Shown piece by piece: positions 60,197 through 64,000 of a stretch of DNA of 64,000 nt (the first letter of the stretch is position 1; every line of letters starts with the position of its first letter). Both the position numbers and the translations under genes were made by a program. Origin of the DNA: Andeanibacterium sp035497315. GTDB lineage: Bacteria > Pseudomonadota > Alphaproteobacteria > Sphingomonadales > Sphingomonadaceae. Under the pieces are notes generated by a model. It searched no databases. It was not told the DNA's origin and saw nothing but the letters and a program-made list of their open reading frames with translations. The stretch lies in assembly GCA_035497315.1 (NCBI GenBank), contig DATJDU010000002.1, positions 19,545 to 83,544 on the forward strand, written 5' to 3'.

Positions 60197-61432
60197 TCAG
60201 TGCGCCTTGAACAGTTTGAGGTCGATGGATTCGCCCACCGCCTTCAGCCCGGCATCGCTGCCATGCAGATGGTCGCCCATGTGATAGCCCTCGCGCATGG
60301 CGCGCGGATCGGCCGGATCGGCAAAGGCGGTATCCAGCCGCACGATGCCATCGAAGGCGCCGCTGGTGAGGATCCAGTCGTTGATCTTCTGGCGCGCGGC
60401 TTCGCCCTCTTCGGTCCAGTAGCTGGCGCCCTTATAGGGGCCGATGGGCGATCCGATCACCTTGATGCCCTTCTGATGGGCGCGCTCGATGATCTGCTTA
60501 TAGCCCGCGATCATCTGTTCGACCGTGATCTGCGGCTGGTCCAGCCCCGGAAGCTGCGGCCCGCCACGATTACCGAAGCGGTTGCCGATGTCGTTCACCC
60601 CTTCGAACACGATCAGATATTTCACATTGGGCAGGCTCAGCACATCCTCGTCGAAGCGGGCCAGCGCCGCCTCGCCCATGCCCGGGCTCAGGATACGGTT
60701 GCCGCTGATCGCCGCATTGGCGACGGCCCATTCCTTGCCTGCCGCCTGCAGCCGGTCGGCGAGGATATCGGGCCAGCGGCGATTGGTGCCGGGGGTAGAG
60801 CCCACGCCATCGGTGATCGAATCGCCGAAGGCCACGATAGTGCCCCTGGCATCGGGCGAATCCACTTCCACCACGCTCAGGAAGGCGCGGTATTGGGCCT
60901 TGGAGGCTGGCTCGAACGGCGTGCCGACATGATTGCCCGGAGGCGAGACGGCCAGTTCGTCCATGCCGGTCAGGTGGCAGGTGCAGGGGCCGGTCGGCTT
61001 GGGCAGATAGAATTCCACTTTCACCCGCGCCAGATCGGGCAGGTCGAGCGCGACGGCATCGCTGGCGAAAGGCGCGCCGCGCGGGATCACCGCGCCAGCC
61101 ACGCCGCCGAAGGTCAGCGCGCGGGCGGTGCCGGGCACTTCCTTGCCCGCATCGTCGATCTGAACGATCCGCGCTGTGCCGATTTCCAGCGGGCCAGTGC
61201 CGTAACGGTTGGAAAAGCGCAGCCGCACGCTGGTGCCGCCTTCGCTCAGCCGCAGGATCTGGCTGAGGGTGACATTGTCATAGGATGCGGCGGCAAAGGG
61301 CCCTTCGGTGCCCAGCGGCGCATGGGGGGCGGCGGTCCAGCTCGCCACCCATTCGGCCTGCGCCGGCGCGGCGGCAGCAAGGCACAGGGCTGCGGCGGCA
61401 AGGCCCGGCCCCTTGAATCCAGTCAAACGCAT
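60197..61432 (-). CDS. Exported SGNH/GDSL hydrolase
   Basis: 411 residues with a signal peptide (MRLTGFKGPGLAAAALCLAAAAPAQA), AAGGA nine bases before the ATG. Unlike minimal SGNH enzymes it has a ~170-residue N-terminal beta-rich module (WVASWTAAPHAPLGTE...) typical of the 'XynE-like' GDSL branch. Block I IVAFGDSITDGVGST (nucleophile Ser), block III VFEGVNDIGNR, and DHLHGSDAGLKAV with the Asp-His pair. Substrate may be a polysaccharide acetyl or lipid ester. Located between two minus-strand units; 86 bp after it, upstream, lies sulP. Confidence 0.9.
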   Translation of the reverse strand: MRLTGFKGPGLAAAALCLAAAAPAQAEWVASWTAAPHAPLGTEGPFAAASYDNVTLSQILRLSEGGTSVRLRFSNRYGTGPLEIGTARIVQIDDAGKEVPGTARALTFGGVAGAVIPRGAPFASDAVALDLPDLARVKVEFYLPKPTGPCTCHLTGMDELAVSPPGNHVGTPFEPASKAQYRAFLSVVEVDSPDARGTIVAFGDSITDGVGSTPGTNRRWPDILADRLQAAGKEWAVANAAISGNRILSPGMGEAALARFDEDVLSLPNVKYLIVFEGVNDIGNRFGNRGGPQLPGLDQPQITVEQMIAGYKQIIERAHQKGIKVIGSPIGPYKGASYWTEEGEAARQKINDWILTSGAFDGIVRLDTAFADPADPRAMREGYHMGDHLHGSDAGLKAVGESIDLKLFKAH

Positions 61433-61518
61433 CCCCCAATTCCTTCCTCTTAACGGGTCAGGCCGCCATCATGGTCTGATCGGAAAGGAATGCGCAAGGG
61501 CTGCTTTGGTGCGCGGGG

Positions 61519-63162
61519 TCAGTCGGTCTCGCGTCGATCGATCCGGGCGATGGCGGCGCTCAGCGATTTCACCCGTTCGGCCCCGGCAAAGCGGGGCTGC
61601 GCCTTGGCGAGCGTTTCCCAGACTTGCGGGCGCATATCGCACAGGATCACCCGCATTTCGCGCGCCTGCGCCTGGCGGACGAAGGTTTCCAGCACGCCGA
61701 GGCCCGATGAATCCATATAGGGCACCCGGTCCAGCCGCAGGATCACCGCGCGCGGCACCTGGCCGATGCGGGTCAGCGTATCGAGCATGTCGCCCGCCAC
61801 GCCGAAGAACATCGGCCCGGCGATGCGGAACACTTCCACCCCCTGCGGCAGGGCAGCGCGCTGGCCGGGGTCTTCCACGCTCTGATCGTCGGCCAGAACG
61901 CCGGTGGCACTGGCCATGCGCGCCATGAACAGCAGCGAGGCGAGCGTAACGCCAACGCCGATCGCCACGGTAAGGTCCACCAGCACGGTGAGGCCGAAAG
62001 TCAGCAGCAGCAGCGTCCGCTCGCCCGCATCCATGCGCAGCAGCATGCGGAAGCGTTCGGCTTCGCTCATGCCCCAGGCCACGATCAGGAGGATCGCGGC
62101 CAGCGCGGGCATGGGCACATAGGCCACCAGCCCGCCAGCCACCAGCAGCACCACCAGCAGCGCCAGCGCGTGGATCATCCCTGCCACCGGGGTCTGCGCA
62201 CCGGCACGGATATTGGTGGCGGTGCGGGCGATGGCACCGGTGGCGGGCAGTCCGCCAAACAGGGCGGAGGCGAGATTGGCCACGCCTTCGCCTACCAGTT
62301 CCTGATTGGGGCGGTGCCTGTATCCGGTCATCCCATCGGCCACCACGGCGGAAAGCAGGGCCTCGATCCCGGCCAGAAAGGCGATAGTGAAAGCCGAAGG
62401 CAGCACATCGCGCAGCATCTGCAGAGTGAAATGCGGCATTTCCGGCAGGGGCAGGCTGGTGGGCATATCGGGGAAGCGCGCGCCCACGGTCTCCACCGGC
62501 AGGCGCAGCAGCAGCACGGCCACCGATGCAAGCGCAATGGCGATGAGATAGCCCGGCAGCTTCGGATTGATCCGCTTGAGCAGCAGGATCAGCGCCAGCG
62601 ATCCCGCACCCACGCCCAGCGCAGACCACGAGATCGTGCCCATGGCCCCCAGATAGGCTTCCCATTTGCCGAGGAATTCGGCCGGCACCTTGCCTGCATG
62701 GAGGCCCAGGAAATCGCCTACCTGGCTGGTGGCGATGATCACCGCGATCCCGGCGGTAAAGCCCGTCACTACCGGCATGGGCACGAAGCGCATCAATTGC
62801 CCCAGCCGCGCGTAACCCGCCACGATCAGGATGATCCCCGCCAATATGGTGGCCAGCACCAGCCCGGAATAGCCATGCTGCGCGATCACGCCCGCGATCA
62901 CCACTACGAAGGCGCCGGTCGGCCCGCCCACCTGCACGCGCGATCCGCCCAATGCGGAAATCAGGAAGCCCGCGACGATGGCCGTGATCAGCCCCTTGTC
63001 GGGCGAGGCGCCGCTGGCGATGGCCAGCGCCATGGACAGGGGCAGGGCGACGATGGCCACGGTCAGCCCCGCCAGCGCATCGGCGCGCAGGCGGGCCATG
63101 GTGTATCCTTCCCGGAAGGAAGTGATCAGCTTGGGCGTAAAGGCGGGGGGCAAATTCATCAT
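61519..63162 (-). CDS. SulP family anion transporter with STAS domain
   Basis: 547 residues. Around 10-14 membrane spans in the UraA fold from LRADALAGLTVAIVALPLSMALAIASG to about residue 430; conserved SulP segments include GGSRVQVGGPTGAFVVVIAGV and NQELVGEGVANLASALFGGLPATGAIARTATNIRAG. The C-terminal STAS domain (~440-540) contains VILRLDRVPYMDSSGLGVLE. Substrate could be sulfate, bicarbonate or dicarboxylate. Its ATG overlaps the stop of the XRE regulator by four bases (ATGA), so the two are co-translated. Confidence 0.93.
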   Translation of the reverse strand: MMNLPPAFTPKLITSFREGYTMARLRADALAGLTVAIVALPLSMALAIASGASPDKGLITAIVAGFLISALGGSRVQVGGPTGAFVVVIAGVIAQHGYSGLVLATILAGIILIVAGYARLGQLMRFVPMPVVTGFTAGIAVIIATSQVGDFLGLHAGKVPAEFLGKWEAYLGAMGTISWSALGVGAGSLALILLLKRINPKLPGYLIAIALASVAVLLLRLPVETVGARFPDMPTSLPLPEMPHFTLQMLRDVLPSAFTIAFLAGIEALLSAVVADGMTGYRHRPNQELVGEGVANLASALFGGLPATGAIARTATNIRAGAQTPVAGMIHALALLVVLLVAGGLVAYVPMPALAAILLIVAWGMSEAERFRMLLRMDAGERTLLLLTFGLTVLVDLTVAIGVGVTLASLLFMARMASATGVLADDQSVEDPGQRAALPQGVEVFRIAGPMFFGVAGDMLDTLTRIGQVPRAVILRLDRVPYMDSSGLGVLETFVRQAQAREMRVILCDMRPQVWETLAKAQPRFAGAERVKSLSAAIARIDRRETD

Positions 63163-63491
63163 TCGTGCCCCGGCTTGCCTGTGGGAGCAGGCGCCTGCTT
63201 GTCATACAGCAGGGAGGCATCCGCGCCGCTGGAAGCGCCCGCCATGGTCTCCCGCAGGCGCACGCCCCGGCCGATCCCCGCGCTGGGCGAATGTTCGCCG
63301 ATGATCTCGATCCCGGCCTTTTCCAGCCCGCCGATCACTTTCACCAGCGTATCCACCGTGCCGCGCACCTGGCCATCGGATGCTTCCATCCGTTGGATGG
63401 TTGGTAGGGACACGCCCGCCAGCTCGGCCAGCTGCTTTTGGTCGATCCCGAGGAGCGCACGGGCGGCGCGGATTTGCTGGGCGGTTATCAT
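63159..63491 (-). CDS. XRE-type helix-turn-helix regulator
   Basis: 110 residues. HTH of the Cro/C1 type at about 4-58: IRAARALLGIDQKQLAELAGVSLPTIQRMEASDGQVRGT with LVKVIGGLEKAGIEII following. The C-terminal tail (GVRLRETMAGASSGADAS...) is short and probably unstructured. First gene of an XRE-sulP operon, a plausible local autoregulator. The region in front of it (63492-63593) should contain the promoter; I could not define it. Confidence 0.88.
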   Translation of the reverse strand: MITAQQIRAARALLGIDQKQLAELAGVSLPTIQRMEASDGQVRGTVDTLVKVIGGLEKAGIEIIGEHSPSAGIGRGVRLRETMAGASSGADASLLYDKQAPAPTGKPGHE

Positions 63492-63593
63492 ATGTGAATC
63501 TTGATGTTTGAAGCATCAATATAGGGGTTCAGGGAAGGTATATGCAAGGGATGAATGGCATACAGGTGCAGACAAGGACGGCGGCCAATATCC

Positions 63594-63711
63594 CGTCGTC
63601 CCGGTGAACGCCGGGACCGCTGGCCCCACTCGTCATCCCGGGCTTGACCCGGGATCGCTGCGAGCCAGGCCCCAAGGAGGCCAGCGGTCGCGGATCAGGT
63701 CCGGGACGACG
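63594..63711. repeat. Composite REP-like inverted-repeat element next to the GIY-YIG gene
   Basis: Outer arms CGTCGTCCCGG (63594-63604) and CCGGGACGACG (63701-63711) are perfect inverted copies; next to them ACCGCTGGCC (63616-63625) and GGCCAGCGGT (63679-63688) pair as well. Inside lies a second hairpin, ATCCCGGG CTTGA CCCGGGAT (63635-63655), introduced by CGTC. The end motif CGTC(A/G)TCCCGG links it to the 18.1-kb repeat and, more loosely, to the ileS element. It ends five bases before the stop of the GIY-YIG gene. Confidence 0.8.
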
Positions 63712-63715
63712 TTGA

Positions 63716-64000
63716 TCATCGGGTGAAATTCGCCCCTAAGTCCAGCCACTCGGGATTGACGGCTTCGATCAGTTCGATCTTCCACTCCCGCTTCCAGTTC
63801 TTGAGCTGCTTCTCGCGAGAGATCGCTTCCTCGATCGTCGGATGTTGTTCAGCCAGAACCAACAGGTCGATGCCATATTTGCGGCAAAAGGCAGAACCTT
63901 GCCCCTTGCGATGCTGCCACATGCGTTTATCTATGTCCGAAGTGACGCCAACATAGAGCACGCCATGCGCGCGATAGGCCAGGATGTAGGTCCAGCCGCC
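63716..64000 (-). CDS. GIY-YIG nuclease family protein (5' end beyond window)
   Basis: 94 codons are visible and the frame is open to the window edge, so the start is missing. The sequence begins GGWTYILAYRAHGVLYVGVTSDIDKRMWQHR: 'YIL...LYVGVT' is the GIY-YIG pair (Tyr residues), then Arg/His of the active site (DKRMWQHR) and later ISREKQLKNWKREWKIELIE with the metal-binding Glu. This is the short stand-alone type (URI/SLX1-like, UPF0213), common in alphaproteobacteria and of unknown cellular role. It directly adjoins a REP-like repeat. Confidence 0.88.
   Translation of the reverse strand, partial: GGWTYILAYRAHGVLYVGVTSDIDKRMWQHRKGQGSAFCRKYGIDLLVLAEQHPTIEEAISREKQLKNWKREWKIELIEAVNPEWLDLGANFTR

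Overview
The window is GC-rich chromosomal DNA of an alphaproteobacterium, most likely order Sphingomonadales (Erythrobacter/Novosphingobium-like). This rests on gene content and order as I recognise them (ribF-ileS-lspA-bamF, gpmA-purE-purK, a petABC cytochrome bc1 operon, a Cys-type intracellular PHA depolymerase, BamF/DUF3035, several M1/M13/S9 peptidases); no 16S gene is present. It is mostly core housekeeping sequence: no prophage, insertion sequence, CRISPR array or integrase was found.

Layout. 1-5 kb: the end of a DUF445 membrane-protein gene, a TonB-C-like exported protein, electron transfer flavoprotein etfB-etfA, and sucC without sucD. 5-8 kb: a CysQ-like phosphatase, a YiaD-like OmpA lipoprotein and a CNNM/CorC-type protein. 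8.3-17.9 kb: a tightly packed run of eleven minus-strand genes (small protein, gpmA, purE, purK, folA, ribF, a GNAT, a GDPD-like protein, ileS, lspA, bamF), many joined by start/stop overlaps. 18-25 kb: tRNA-Thr, PRC-barrel protein, small GNAT, threonine aldolase, EamA transporter, epimerase, pepN and pgeF. 25.5-29 kb: petABC, apt and tRNA-Gly. 29-38.5 kb: phaZ, an ABC exporter, M13 peptidase, uppP, ppk2, a MaoC-type hydratase and two small lipoproteins. 38.7-47 kb: beta-helix protein, ribA, xthA, a structured intergenic region, lolA, rpmG, arfB, an RluA-type synthase, an aminotransferase and a pabB-pabC fusion. 47-55 kb: HerA-like ATPase, an exported unknown, an exported M1 aminopeptidase, and an EF-hand protein/response regulator/histidine kinase operon. 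55-64 kb: cupin, pepP, S9 oligopeptidase, thioesterase, SGNH hydrolase, a SulP transporter with an XRE regulator, and a partial GIY-YIG nuclease gene.

Working together: energy metabolism (ETF, SucC, bc1), storage polymers (PhaZ, PPK2), envelope biogenesis (LspA, BamF, LolA, UppP, OmpA) and peptide degradation (five peptidases) are the main themes. The most unusual signals are: (i) a 74-bp REP/dRS3-like inverted-repeat element lying in frame inside the editing-domain region of ileS, with relatives at 18.1, 29.5 and 63.6 kb, the last directly beside the GIY-YIG gene; (ii) an EF-hand/two-component operon whose sensor and exported protein share Gly-Pro tracts; (iii) a 143-bp element with perfect 18-bp terminal inverted repeats after ppk2; (iv) a structured, terminator-ended intergenic region after lolA; (v) a RibA with what looks like a decayed RibB domain and a GDPD-like protein lacking two expected active-site residues. 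All functional calls come from reading the sequence; no database search was run.
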